From the NCBI GenBank assembly GCA_902791475.1, contig CADAWC010000020.1, positions 1-64,000 on the forward strand: a DNA stretch of 64,000 nt, read 5' to 3'. The stretch is from Fibrobacter succinogenes (GTDB taxonomy: Bacteria; Fibrobacterota; Fibrobacteria; Fibrobacterales; Fibrobacteraceae). Of the stretch, positions 50,078 through 58,136 are shown one piece after another. A program made the position numbers and the translations under genes. The notes under the pieces were generated by a model, which saw only the letters and a program-made list of their open reading frames with translations, was not told the DNA's origin and ran no database searches. Within the stretch, counting starts at the first letter, position 1. Each line of letters opens with the position of its first letter.

Positions 50078-50595
50078 ATTCATCCTCTTTTTCAAAAAAA
50101 GATTTTCTGAGTTAGCTCGTGTTCAACAAGAAACTTTGCCAATTTTTGTATGGATACAAAAAAGGCGCAGATCGTTGCATTTATCCACGTGAGGCTGTGC
50201 ATGCCTAATAGACGATAAACGCAAACGACCCACGCCCCAAAAGGGCTGTTGCCCTTTGGTCATACAACCAAAGACCGACTAAAAAGTCGGCACGACAAAC
50301 TGAAGCACGCAGAAAATACAGCATGCTTGCGTGAGTGTCCGCCTTGTCCCCGTCTATTTGAAATTTGCACATTTCACGTGGAGAACAAGAGCATAAACTC
50401 TATTTCTTTTTAAAAAATAACATAAAAACAAGCAGAATGTTTAAAAAGTTTACAAAAATGAGCAATTTTTTAAGAAAACGGCGAATTTTCATCATTTTGT
50501 AAAGTCAACGGTCTATTCCAACTAGGAATGACTTTGGCAATTCTAGTCCAATTAATATATATTTGAAGAAGAAATCCCCATAAACGGAGTTTTTT
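50078..50595. other. Intergenic region with three consecutive hairpins
   Basis: Three adjacent stem-loops: AAAGGGC TGTT GCCCTTT (50240-50257), CTTTGGT CATACA ACCAAAG (50254-50273, sharing the first arm end) and CCGACT AAAA AGTCGG (50275-50290). The region shows no gene that I can support; the last 130 bp are AT-rich and probably promote the antitoxin gene. Confidence 0.5.
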
Positions 50596-50829
50596 ATGCC
50601 AGAAGCATTGTCCATATACGAAACCTTGCCGCAAGCGGCAAAACAAGAGGTGAACGATTTCATCTTTTTCGTCGCTGCACGCATAAATTACGCCAAGGCT
50701 TCAAAAAAGGATTCTTCGCAAGGCTTAACAGCCTTGAACAATCTGAAAAAATTCCGTGGGCGAATTCCAGCCGATTTCGATATGAAAGCAGAACTTGCCG
50801 CTGCTAGGGATGAAAAATACGGACTATGA
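50596..50829 (+). CDS. Antitoxin of a PIN-domain toxin-antitoxin module
   Basis: 77 aa, acidic/basic mixed, PEALSIYETLPQAAKQEVNDFIFFVAARINYAKASKK. The length, the 4-bp ATGA overlap with a PIN-toxin gene and the small size of both genes make the antitoxin call sound. The sequence resembles the DUF2281-type antitoxins. It would neutralise the toxin and repress the operon. Upstream 12 bp hold AAACGGAG, a weak ribosome site. Confidence 0.75.
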   Translation: MPEALSIYETLPQAAKQEVNDFIFFVAARINYAKASKKDSSQGLTALNNLKKFRGRIPADFDMKAELAAARDEKYGL

Positions 50830-51239
50830 GAATTCTCCTAGACACAAATGTGTTGTTGGATTACTTCCAGCATCGCGAAGGTTTTACTACATCTGAAAAG
50901 ATCCTCCAAGCATGTGCGGAAAATACCATTTCCGGTTTTGTCGCCGCACATTCTTTTCCGATTATGTTCTACATCATGAGAAAATTTTATTCCGATGAAG
51001 AACGGCGTGAAATTCTTACCAACATTATTTCGTTACTGACCGTAGCGGAAATAAGCCACCCTTTAATCGCCTCGGCTCTTTCAAGAAATGACTTCCATGA
51101 TTTTGAAGATTGCTTGCAAGACGAATGCGCCGCAAGAGTTGACGCCGACTATATCGTCACAAGCAATATCAAAGATTTTGAGAGAAGCAAGGTCAAGGCT
51201 ATTTTGCCGGAAGAGTTTCTTCATCGACTTTCGATTTAG
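50826..51239 (+). CDS. PIN-domain toxin (VapC-like ribonuclease)
   Basis: 137 aa. MRILLDTNVLLDYF gives the first catalytic Asp (D6), and FEDCLQDECAARVDADYIVTSNIKDF gives the conserved acidic cluster and the TSN/D-F end of the PIN fold. PIN toxins cut RNA, typically tRNA, when free. Overlaps the antitoxin gene by 4 bp. A strong terminator follows. The operon shows no sign of decay. Confidence 0.88.
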   Translation: MRILLDTNVLLDYFQHREGFTTSEKILQACAENTISGFVAAHSFPIMFYIMRKFYSDEERREILTNIISLLTVAEISHPLIASALSRNDFHDFEDCLQDECAARVDADYIVTSNIKDFERSKVKAILPEEFLHRLSI

Positions 51240-51266
51240 ATAAAGCATTCATTTGAAGTTTTGCGC

Positions 51267-51298
51267 AATACCGCAACCGTTATGGTTGCGGTATTTTG
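51267..51298 (+). terminator. Intrinsic terminator of the PIN toxin module
   Basis: AATACCGCAACC GTTAT GGTTGCGGTATTTTG, 27 bp after the stop. Confidence 0.9.
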
Positions 51299-51405
51299 CA
51301 TTTCAGGGCGGGTGGGCGGGGCAAGCCAGGCGTTGCGGGTGCGGCGTCTGAGCACCCGCTAGAGAGGGTGGAGAGCAACGAAGTGCGAACCAGGGGGACA
51401 ACTGC

Positions 51406-51490
51406 ATAAGGCGAGCATTGCGACAGACCGCTTGCGGGCTGGCATAATCGAGCCGAGCAGTTGGGACGTCAGTCCCATCCTCCCCTCCAT
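51406..51490. repeat. GGCGAGC...ATAATCGAGCC dispersed repeat
   Basis: AAGGCGAGCATTGCGACAGA ... GGCATAATCGAGCCGAGC, alignable by eye with 53905-53985 (AAGGCGAGCGTTGC ... TATAACCGAGCC). Palindrome-like, probably an old intergenic repeat family. No gene in 51299-51492. Confidence 0.5.
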
Positions 51491-51492
51491 AC

Positions 51493-51523
51493 AAAAAAAG
51501 GACTGCGCGGGGGCAGTCCTTTT
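51493..51523. terminator. Intrinsic terminator / repeat hairpin, copy 2
   Basis: AAAAAAAGGACTGC GCGGGG GCAGTCCTTTT, near-identical to 46536-46564. Also serves as the terminator of the indolepyruvate operon on the minus strand. Confidence 0.85.
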
Positions 51524-51565
51524 GAAATGGGGATTCCCGCTCGGTGGCGGGAATGACAATGCTAA

Positions 51566-52039
51566 TTACCCTTCGCGGCCAAGCATGAAGGCCTTCTTGT
51601 TGCCTTCGTGGAACTTTTCGGCAAAGAGCTTGTTCAAAGCAACGAGCCACTGGTCCACGGTAAAGTCGAAGTGCTTGGAGAGCTTGCCGAGCATGGCGAC
51701 GTTCAAAGCCTTCACGTTTTCGAGCTTCGAGACATCGATGTCCGCCGGCGTGAGGAGCACGCCGCCCTGCTTCATGTAGGCTTCGTTCACGACAACCTGC
51801 GTTTCGTCGAAGACGACGAGGTAGTCGGCTTCGCCGCACGGGATCATCGGAGACTGCACTTCTTCATCTTTTGCAAAACGCACGTCAGAAGCGATGGAAC
51901 CGCCGCGCTGGCTCATGCCATGGACTTCGGCTTTCTTCACGTCGTAACCTTGTTCGAAAACAAGTTCGGCCATCACGTCACTAGCCTTGATAACGCCTGT
52001 GCCACCGAGGCCTGCAAATTTAACGTTCATTACGCTCAT
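51566..52039 (-). CDS. iorB: Indolepyruvate:ferredoxin oxidoreductase beta subunit
   Basis: 157 aa, shorter than the usual ~190. VKFAGLGGTGVIKASDVMAELVFEQGYDVKKAEVHGMSQRGGSIASDVRFA is the gamma-type domain of 2-oxoacid oxidoreductases. Partner of the alpha subunit, which starts 18 bp upstream. The complex converts aryl pyruvates to aryl-acetyl-CoA with reduced ferredoxin, a step of aromatic amino acid metabolism in anaerobes. Also known to run in reverse in rumen bacteria. Confidence 0.88.
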   Translation of the reverse strand: MSVMNVKFAGLGGTGVIKASDVMAELVFEQGYDVKKAEVHGMSQRGGSIASDVRFAKDEEVQSPMIPCGEADYLVVFDETQVVVNEAYMKQGGVLLTPADIDVSKLENVKALNVAMLGKLSKHFDFTVDQWLVALNKLFAEKFHEGNKKAFMLGREG

Positions 52040-52057
52040 AATTATTCAACCTCTCTA

Positions 52058-53725
52058 TTAAAAGTTATTGTTCTTCTTGGCAGCGGCTTCTGCTTCGGCC
52101 AAAGCCTTTTCGGCCTTTTCCTTGTTTGCCTTGTCCCAAGCAAGGATGCTCTTGAGGGCGAGAATGCAGGGGCTCTTTGCGACGATAAGCGTGAGTTCGT
52201 CCTTTTCAAGGGATTCCTTCACGAGGCGCTTGAATTCTTCCGGTTCCTTGACCTGGTTGACTTCGTAAACGTTGTCGAAACCGGCGACCTTTGCAACTTC
52301 CTTGTAGTCAATCTTGTAGGCCGGGCTGTGGTCGAGGTGACGGCCCGTACCCGGGTGTTCCTGCTGACCGGTCATAGCGGTGATGCTGTTGTCCAAGATG
52401 ATGACAACGTGGCCAGTTTCCGGGCGGTTGTAGCCTGCTTCCACAAGGCCGGTGATGCCACTGTGAACAAACGTAGAGTCACCAATCACGGACACGACGC
52501 GCTTTGCCTGTTCGCGCGGGAGCACGTTACGGAGACCGATACCCATACCGATAGCGGCACCCATATCAATCATGTAGTCCATGGCGCTGATCGGCGGGAG
52601 AGCGGCGAGCGTGTAGCAGCCGATGTCACCGGAAACGATGCAGTCGAGTTCCTTGAGAACTGCGAAGGAACTGCGGTGCGGGCAGCCCGGGCAAAGCATA
52701 GGCGGCTTACCCTTGACCGGAACCGGATCCGGGTTCTTGTCACCAGCGATAATGCGGCGGACGCGGTTCACATCGAGTTCACCAAAGCGGAAAATCGGGT
52801 CAAACTTGCTTTCGCACTGGATGCCAGCAGCCTTGATGTTTTCGGCAAGCCACGGGTCGTTTTCTTCGATGACCATGAGGCGCTTGCCTTCGAACTTCTT
52901 GGCGAAATCCTTGATGAGTTGCATCGGAAGCGGGTAGGTCATACCGAGCTTGAGGATGCTTGCTTCCGGGGCGGCTTCACGGACGTGGTGATAGCTGATG
53001 CCACTCACGATGATACCGAAATCGGCGCTGCGCATTTCGACCTTGTTCGGGCCTTCGGCAACGTTCCAGGCTTCCATTTCGTCCATCTTGGCGCGGAGGC
53101 GACGGCCAGCCGGCTTAGAGAATCCCGGCACCATCACGTGCTGAGCGATATTGCGTTCGAAGTTCGGCACCATTGCCGGGAGTTCTTCCTTCGGCACGAC
53201 GATGGACTTGGAATGGTCCACGCGGGTGGTCATGCGGAGGATGACAGGAATCTTGAATTTTTCGCTCGTCTGCATGGCGATGCGGAAGAAGTCGTAGGCT
53301 TCCTGGGAGTTGGACGGTTCGAACATCGGGCAAACGGATGCCTTCGCGTGGTTACGCGTATCCTGTTCGTTCTGGGAGCTGCCCTGACCCGGGTCATCGG
53401 CAACAATCCACACCATGCCGCCATCGACACCCGTGTAAGTTGCAGTATAGAGAACATCACTTGCCACATTCAAGCCAACCATCTTCATGGTGACAACACT
53501 GCGAGCGTGACCAAAAGCGGCACCGAGAGCGACTTCGGCAGCGACCTTTTCGTTCGGAGCCCACTGGGCATAGCCACCCAGTTCAGAGTAATCTTCCAAG
53601 ATTTCGGTGGACGGAGTTCCCGGATAGCCTGCGGCAAGCTGCACGTTGCAATGACGCATGGAAAGGGAAATGGCTTCGTTGCCCGAAATCAGCATCTTTT
53701 TCGCATTTGGATCAAAAGCTGGCAT
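52058..53725 (-). CDS. iorA: Indolepyruvate:ferredoxin oxidoreductase alpha subunit, no C-terminal ferredoxin domain
   Basis: 555 aa. N-terminal pyrimidine domain (LISGNEAISLSMRHCNVQLAAGYPGTPSTEILEDY), then a middle domain and a TPP-binding C-domain (LCPGCPHRSSFAVLKELDCIVSGDIGCYTLAALPP, with VIGDSTFVHSGITGLVEAGYN as the TPP-Mg motif). Typical IorA ends in an 8-Cys 2[4Fe-4S] domain; here the sequence stops at CILALKSILAWDKANKEKAEKALAEAEAAAKKNNNF with no Cys cluster. Runs with iorB downstream. Confidence 0.92.
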   Translation of the reverse strand: MPAFDPNAKKMLISGNEAISLSMRHCNVQLAAGYPGTPSTEILEDYSELGGYAQWAPNEKVAAEVALGAAFGHARSVVTMKMVGLNVASDVLYTATYTGVDGGMVWIVADDPGQGSSQNEQDTRNHAKASVCPMFEPSNSQEAYDFFRIAMQTSEKFKIPVILRMTTRVDHSKSIVVPKEELPAMVPNFERNIAQHVMVPGFSKPAGRRLRAKMDEMEAWNVAEGPNKVEMRSADFGIIVSGISYHHVREAAPEASILKLGMTYPLPMQLIKDFAKKFEGKRLMVIEENDPWLAENIKAAGIQCESKFDPIFRFGELDVNRVRRIIAGDKNPDPVPVKGKPPMLCPGCPHRSSFAVLKELDCIVSGDIGCYTLAALPPISAMDYMIDMGAAIGMGIGLRNVLPREQAKRVVSVIGDSTFVHSGITGLVEAGYNRPETGHVVIILDNSITAMTGQQEHPGTGRHLDHSPAYKIDYKEVAKVAGFDNVYEVNQVKEPEEFKRLVKESLEKDELTLIVAKSPCILALKSILAWDKANKEKAEKALAEAEAAAKKNNNF

Positions 53726-53904
53726 GATATTCCTTTTTTGTTTTAATCGTTTTTAAACGAACTGCAATATAGAAAAAAACTATTTTGCGCATCCTTGGCA
53801 CGGACTTCAAGAAACGCGAAAACAAGAAGTAATTTTTTGTTATATATTAAATGATTCAATTTGCTTAACAACAATTGATGTCATCCTGAGCAAAGCGAAG
53901 ACTA

Positions 53905-54042
53905 CTCAGAAGGCGAGCGTTGCAAAAATGAGTGAACTCATTTTTATAACCGAGCCAAAGAGTAGGGGCTTAGCCCCATCCAGTAAAGTCTCGTAATGCA
54001 TAGACATGAATTAACTGGATTCTTCACTCCGTTCAGAATGAC
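53905..54042. repeat. Dispersed intergenic repeats upstream of the flavodiiron gene
   Basis: CTCAGAAGGCGAGCGTTGCA ... ATAACCGAGCCAAAG (53905-53985) and CTTCACTCCGTTCAGAATGA (54021-54040). Nothing else is seen in 53726-54076 apart from AT-rich promoter-like DNA. Confidence 0.5.
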
Positions 54043-54076
54043 GCGATGAGTGAAATTAAAAATAAGAGGTAGAAAA

Positions 54077-55255
54077 ATGATCGTTTCAAATTTTAGTGAT
54101 AGCATTAAGTTCGTTGGAGTGGATGACCGTGAGATTGATTTATTTGAGGGTCAGTACAAGGTTCCTGACGGAGTTTCGTACAATTCCTACGTGATTTTTG
54201 ACGAGAAGATTGCCGTCACGGATTCCGTGGACGCACACAAAGTAAACGAATGGTTGACAAATGTTGAAAATGCGTTGCAGGGCAAAACGCCCGACTACCT
54301 GATTGTCCATCATTTGGAACCCGACCACGCCGGAGGCTTTCTCGAATTTATCAAGAAGTACCCGGACGCAACCATCGCCGCATCTGCAAAGGCGCTTGCA
54401 TTCATTCCGCAGTTCGTCATGCTTCCGGAAGGCACAAAGACGCTCACGCTCAAGGATGGCGACACGCTTTCGCTCGGCAAGCACACGCTAAAGTTCATCG
54501 CCGCCCCGATGGTCCACTGGCCCGAAGTTTTGCTCAGCTACGACGAATCCGAAAAGATCTTGTTCTCTGCTGATGCGTTCGGCACATTCGGACTTTCAGG
54601 CAAACTCGGCGAAGACTGGGTGAGCGAAGCAAGACGCTACTACATCAACATCGTCGGGAAATACGGCATGCAGGTGCAGAGCGTTTTGAAGAAGCTCGCC
54701 GGTATCGAAGTCAAGACGATTTGCCCATTGCACGGTCCGGTTCTTACAGACAATTTAAGTTTCTACATTAACAAGTACAACACCTGGAGTAGCTACGCGC
54801 CCGAAACGCAGGGCGTGTTTGTTGCCTACGCAGGCGTTTACGGCCACACGGCAGAAGCCGCAAAAAAGCTCGCCGAATCGCTCCGCGAAAAAGGCGTTGA
54901 CGTGACGATTATGGATTTGGCCCGCACATATTCTTCGGAAACGGTCGCACAGGCATTCCGCTACAGCCATCTCGCCGTATGCGCAACAACGCTTGACGCA
55001 GGACTCTTCCCCGCAGCAGAAAAGTTCCTCACGCACCTCAAGGCGAAAAACTACTGCAACCGCAAAGTCGGCATTGTCGAAAACGGCACGTGGGCTCCGA
55101 TGGCAGCCAAGAAAATGCACGAGATTCTCGATACGCTCAAGAATGTGACATTCTGCGAAACAACGGTCACGCTCAAGTCCGCACTCGACGAGACTTCTGC
55201 AGCAAAGCTCGAAGAACTTGCTGTAGAATTCGCAAAGGATCTCGGGAAAGCGTAG
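54077..55255 (+). CDS. Flavodiiron protein (A-type flavoprotein)
   Basis: 392 aa. Metallo-beta-lactamase domain with diiron ligands in VHHLEPDHAGG (H-x-E-x-D-H), HWPEVLLSYD, FSADAFGTFG and CPLHGPVL; flavodoxin domain about 255-392 with VFVAYAGVYGHTAEAAKKLAESL as FMN P-loop. These enzymes reduce O2 to water and/or NO to N2O, protecting anaerobes. The ATG at 54077 has AAGAGGT upstream. Divergent from iorA. Terminator follows. Confidence 0.94.
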   Translation: MIVSNFSDSIKFVGVDDREIDLFEGQYKVPDGVSYNSYVIFDEKIAVTDSVDAHKVNEWLTNVENALQGKTPDYLIVHHLEPDHAGGFLEFIKKYPDATIAASAKALAFIPQFVMLPEGTKTLTLKDGDTLSLGKHTLKFIAAPMVHWPEVLLSYDESEKILFSADAFGTFGLSGKLGEDWVSEARRYYINIVGKYGMQVQSVLKKLAGIEVKTICPLHGPVLTDNLSFYINKYNTWSSYAPETQGVFVAYAGVYGHTAEAAKKLAESLREKGVDVTIMDLARTYSSETVAQAFRYSHLAVCATTLDAGLFPAAEKFLTHLKAKNYCNRKVGIVENGTWAPMAAKKMHEILDTLKNVTFCETTVTLKSALDETSAAKLEELAVEFAKDLGKA

Positions 55256-55272
55256 TTTGCAATACGAGAAGG

Positions 55273-55298
55273 CGATGCCCTGTCGGAGCAGGGCATGA
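55273..55298. repeat. GATGCCCTG...CAGGGCATGAC palindrome
   Basis: Arms GATGCCCTG/CAGGGCATGAC with a 6-nt loop, the same design as other dispersed palindromes here, placed just after the flavodiiron stop. Confidence 0.5.
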
Positions 55299-55310
55299 CA
55301 GAATCCATGC

Positions 55311-55345
55311 AAAAAAAGTCGGCTTCACAAGTGGCCGACTTTTTC
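55311..55345 (+). terminator. Intrinsic terminator of the flavodiiron gene
   Basis: AAAAAAAGTCGGC ... GCCGACTTTTT, 10-nt loop, 55 bp after the stop. Confidence 0.9.
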
Positions 55346-55361
55346 GTTTAGAAAATGTCAC

Positions 55362-55470
55362 TGGATCCTTCAACCCTTACGGGTTTCAGGATGACAAGTA
55401 TGGAGATTCCGGCTCAGAGGCCGGAATGACACTAAAAAAAGGTGCCCCCGGAATGGGATCCGGGGTGACA
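55362..55470. repeat. Dispersed repeats with GGAATGACA palindromes
   Basis: GATCCTTCAACCCTTACGGG TTTCAGGATGAC and GGAGATTCCGGCTCAGAGGC CGGAATGAC, then GGTGCCCCCGGAATGGGATCC. No gene in 55256-55491. Confidence 0.6.
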
Positions 55471-55491
55471 AGCGCGAGGAGCGTTCACCAG

Positions 55492-55839
55492 TTACTTCTT
55501 GCTGGCGAGTTCCTCTTCGAGTTTCTTGTTGCGGCTGTCCTGCATTTCGCAGACATTTTTAAGGTTGTTAATTTCGGCGTTCTGCTTAGCCACCTGTTCT
55601 TTGAGGTCTTCGCACTTGGCGGCGTAGGTCTGTTCGGATTCAATGCGGCTGTTCAGCTCCTTGCGGAGGCTGTCCACAGAATTGCGGAGCTTTTCGACGG
55701 CATCGTCGGCATCCTTGATGACCGGGTTGTCGCAGGCTTCGTTTTCGTTGCAAGAGCAGCACTTAAAAAATTTCTTCGTCACGGCAACAGTCGCTGCGGC
55801 ACCGAGAATGGCGCCGACTAAAAAGCTATTCGTCTTCAT
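55492..55839 (-). CDS. Small membrane-anchored coiled-coil protein
   Basis: 115 aa. N-terminal TM (SFLVGAILGAAATVAVTKKFF), a Cys cluster (KCCSCNENEACD), then a continuous coiled coil (about 40-112) of Lys/Glu/Leu. The ATG at 55839 is chosen, with AAGGAG 8 bp upstream; an upstream in-frame ATG (55866) has none. The Cys-x-Cys pattern beside the TM is unusual. Function unknown. Confidence 0.75.
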   Translation of the reverse strand: MKTNSFLVGAILGAAATVAVTKKFFKCCSCNENEACDNPVIKDADDAVEKLRNSVDSLRKELNSRIESEQTYAAKCEDLKEQVAKQNAEINNLKNVCEMQDSRNKKLEEELASKK

Positions 55840-56100
55840 GGTCAAACTCCTTGTAATTAAATCCACCTAATAATATCCATTCTAAGAACGTAAAAGTCAA
55901 GAATTTTTTAGAAAAAAGGAGATTCCCACCTAAAGGTGGCCATGCGCACTATGGAACAAAGTTCCAAGTGCTGTCCGCCCGCTCGTCCCCGTCATCCCCG
56001 TCAAGCGAGGACAGGCGCGAGGACAGGTAGGCGGGAATGACAGACGAGAAGAAAGCGGGAATGACTAGCGAGAAAGCCGGTGTGACGAGAAGAAAACTTG
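55840..56100. repeat. Intergenic repeat-rich DNA
   Basis: GGAGATTCCCACCTAAAGGT, TGGAACAAAGTTCCAAG hairpin, and direct repeats of AAGCGGGAATGAC-type units (56030-56075). An open frame runs through the units in phase with the GGDEF gene but is not accepted as its start. Confidence 0.55.
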
Positions 56101-56150
56101 CAAAATCAGTACAAAAATCTTATATTAATTTAAAATACTTCAAGGTGTAT

Positions 56151-57743
56151 ATGGTTGATCCTCTTTATTCCGTGCTAGCTTTTACCTGTGCGTTCGTCTT
56201 GCTGATTTTCAAGAATCAGTTTAGAATCGTATTGGACAAAAGCGAAAAAACAGACAAGGATTTCTTGTACCTTGCCAACTGGGTGATTGTATTTTGCCTC
56301 CAGGACGGTATCTGGGGGATTTTCGGCTGCGGAGCTATCAAGAACAACTTCCTGCTTTTCCTGTCATCCTCGTTTTTCCATGCGGCAGCCGCTGTCATGG
56401 CCTTTATCTGGCTCAACTACATATTGAATTTCATCAACATCGAGCGCGAAAAGGCTATTCCCGCCAAGATGTTGTCCCTAGCGCTAGTCATATTCCAGCT
56501 AATCCTTCTTTTGATGAATTTCAGGTCAAGTTTTCTTTTCGGCATCAGCGACGAGGGCACCTACATCGTCATGAACGGGAGAAACCTGCTATATTACAGC
56601 CAATATTTCACATTCTTCGTCATTGCAATTTTTCTGGTTTACAAAACAGCGAGCGCAAAAAAGACAAGCGCCCGCAAACACTATGCCGCAGGGTTCCTGT
56701 TTATTTCGGCACCGGTCCTGTGCGGTTTTCTGCAAAGGGAATTTCCATTTTCTCCGTGTGATTCCATCGGATCCATGCTCGGCTGCTGCACCATCTATGC
56801 ATTTTTCATCTCGAAAATTAGTCGCAACAGGGACTTGTCGCAAAAGGCGGTCATCATCGCAGGGCTTTCTTCGGACTACGACGTGGTCGTGTACGTCAAT
56901 ATTCCCAAGAACCACGCCAAGTTCTACCAGATCAGCGAAAAGTTCACCCCGCTCCTGTGGGAAGGTCGCAATTCCACCAACCCCAAGGATTTCGACAACT
57001 TCATGAAGCGCATTTACGTCCCAAACGAATTTAGCGAATTTATCGAAAAATCGACAATTGACAAGTGCATCGAACTTTTACAGAGTGCCCCCTATTATAC
57101 CATCCCATTCCTCGCAAGCATCAACGGACAGATTGAGCATTACCGCCTGAAAATCGCAAGCGACAAAAGCAACGCTCAGGGGTTCATTATCGGCATTATC
57201 AACGTCGAAGAGGAACATCGTCTAGAAGAAACCGCACAACGCTTGAGAAAGGATCTCCAGCATACAAAGCTCATTGCGAACAAAGACCCGCTCACAGGAG
57301 TCGGGAGCGCCGCCGCGTTCAAGGCGAAATGCGAACTAATCGATGCAGAAATCAAGGCTAAGGATAAACTAAAATTCGCAATCATAGAATGCGACGTGAA
57401 CGACCTAAAGGTCATCAATGACACGTTTGGGCACGACATGGGCGACGAATACCTCAAGAACTGCAGCAAGGTCTTCTGCGATATTTTCAAGCACAGTCCG
57501 GTCTACCGCATCGGTGGTGATGAATTTGTCATCATCCTTTTCGGCGAACAGTACGAAAAACGCGCAGAACTTTTTGAAAAGCTGAAATCATCCGTGAACC
57601 GCAAGCTAGACGCCCCGAAGGAAAGCATTTCGTTTGCAGCCGGCATGGCGGATTACAGCAGCAAAATTGACGAATGCGTTAAGGACGTGCTCAAGAGGGC
57701 CGACACGTTCATGTATATAGATAAAGGCAAATTGAAGAGCTAG
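56151..57743 (+). CDS. Membrane GGDEF protein (probable diguanylate cyclase)
   Basis: 530 aa. Residues 1-230 have seven to eight TM segments (LYSVLAFTCAFVLLIF ... FLLFLSSSFFHAAAAVMAFIWL), then a ~130-residue cytoplasmic linker, a helix and a GGDEF domain with DPLTGVGSAAAFK, FAIIECDVNDLKVINDTFGHDMGDEYL and YRIGGDEFVIIL, the intact active site. There is no RxxD inhibitory site at the expected place (SPVYRIGGDEF). The ATG at 56151 has AAGGTG upstream and follows AT-rich promoter-like sequence; longer frames into the repeats upstream are rejected. Should make c-di-GMP. Confidence 0.88.
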   Translation: MVDPLYSVLAFTCAFVLLIFKNQFRIVLDKSEKTDKDFLYLANWVIVFCLQDGIWGIFGCGAIKNNFLLFLSSSFFHAAAAVMAFIWLNYILNFINIEREKAIPAKMLSLALVIFQLILLLMNFRSSFLFGISDEGTYIVMNGRNLLYYSQYFTFFVIAIFLVYKTASAKKTSARKHYAAGFLFISAPVLCGFLQREFPFSPCDSIGSMLGCCTIYAFFISKISRNRDLSQKAVIIAGLSSDYDVVVYVNIPKNHAKFYQISEKFTPLLWEGRNSTNPKDFDNFMKRIYVPNEFSEFIEKSTIDKCIELLQSAPYYTIPFLASINGQIEHYRLKIASDKSNAQGFIIGIINVEEEHRLEETAQRLRKDLQHTKLIANKDPLTGVGSAAAFKAKCELIDAEIKAKDKLKFAIIECDVNDLKVINDTFGHDMGDEYLKNCSKVFCDIFKHSPVYRIGGDEFVIILFGEQYEKRAELFEKLKSSVNRKLDAPKESISFAAGMADYSSKIDECVKDVLKRADTFMYIDKGKLKS

Positions 57744-57744
57744 T

Positions 57745-57785
57745 CAATAGTCATTGGTCATTAGTCAATGGTTATTGGCTAGTGG
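57745..57785. repeat. TAGTCATTGGTCATTAGTCAATGG dispersed tract
   Basis: GTCAATAGTCATTGGTCATT AGTCAATGGTTATTGG, same family as 33440-33490, 61540-61625, 8575-8605. Between the GGDEF stop and the tRNA terminator. Confidence 0.6.
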
Positions 57786-57834
57786 AGGTAAGTTTTGTGC
57801 AGGGAACTCTCCGCCAACGCGGAGAGAGGACACG

Positions 57835-57867
57835 AAAAAACCCCGGGTCTTTCGACTCGGGGCTTTT
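57835..57867 (-). terminator. Intrinsic terminator of tRNA-Ser
   Basis: Minus strand: GCCCCGAGTC GAAA GACCCGGGG TTTTTT, 3 bp after the tRNA. Confidence 0.9.
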
Positions 57868-57870
57868 CAG

Positions 57871-57959
57871 CGGGAAGAGCGAGATTCGAACTCGCGATAG
57901 GATTTAGTCCTATACGTCCTTAGCAGGGACGCGCCTTCGGCCAACTCGGCCATCTTCCC
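57871..57959 (-). tRNA. tRNA-Ser (anticodon GCU)
   Basis: 89 nt, minus strand. Acceptor GGGAAGA/TCTTCCC with discriminator G. The D-stem begins GCCGAG. Anticodon loop CTGCTAA (anticodon GCT, reading AGC/AGU), a long variable arm as in class II tRNAs (GTATAGGACTAAATCCTAT), and T-arm GCGAG TTCGAAT CTCGC. CCA is not encoded. Followed by a terminator. Confidence 0.95.
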
Positions 57960-58136
57960 ATCTTGGGGACCCAAATTTTAACAAAATTTCGCCATAATTT
58001 CAAGGGGTAACTACTAAATTCATCGTTTTTCCACAAAAATAGGCCTATTTTTTACATATTACGGGCTCCCAGGCAGGCCACCCCTTCAAAACTTTTATAT
58101 CTTGTAAGTCGTTAATAGTCAATAATTTACGGAAAC

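Noticed and set aside
51608..53746. Plus-strand 712-aa frame over iorA/iorB
   Set aside because: Antisense shadow; His/Asp/Val-rich composition typical of reverse frames here.
53797..53815. Sigma-54 promoter (TTGGCACGGACTTC)
   Set aside because: TGGCAC present but no TTGC at the -12 spacing.
56037..56150. GGDEF gene start at 56037
   Set aside because: The first codons fall in repeated AAGCGGGAATGAC-type units; the ATG at 56151 has AAGGTG and starts at the first TM segment.
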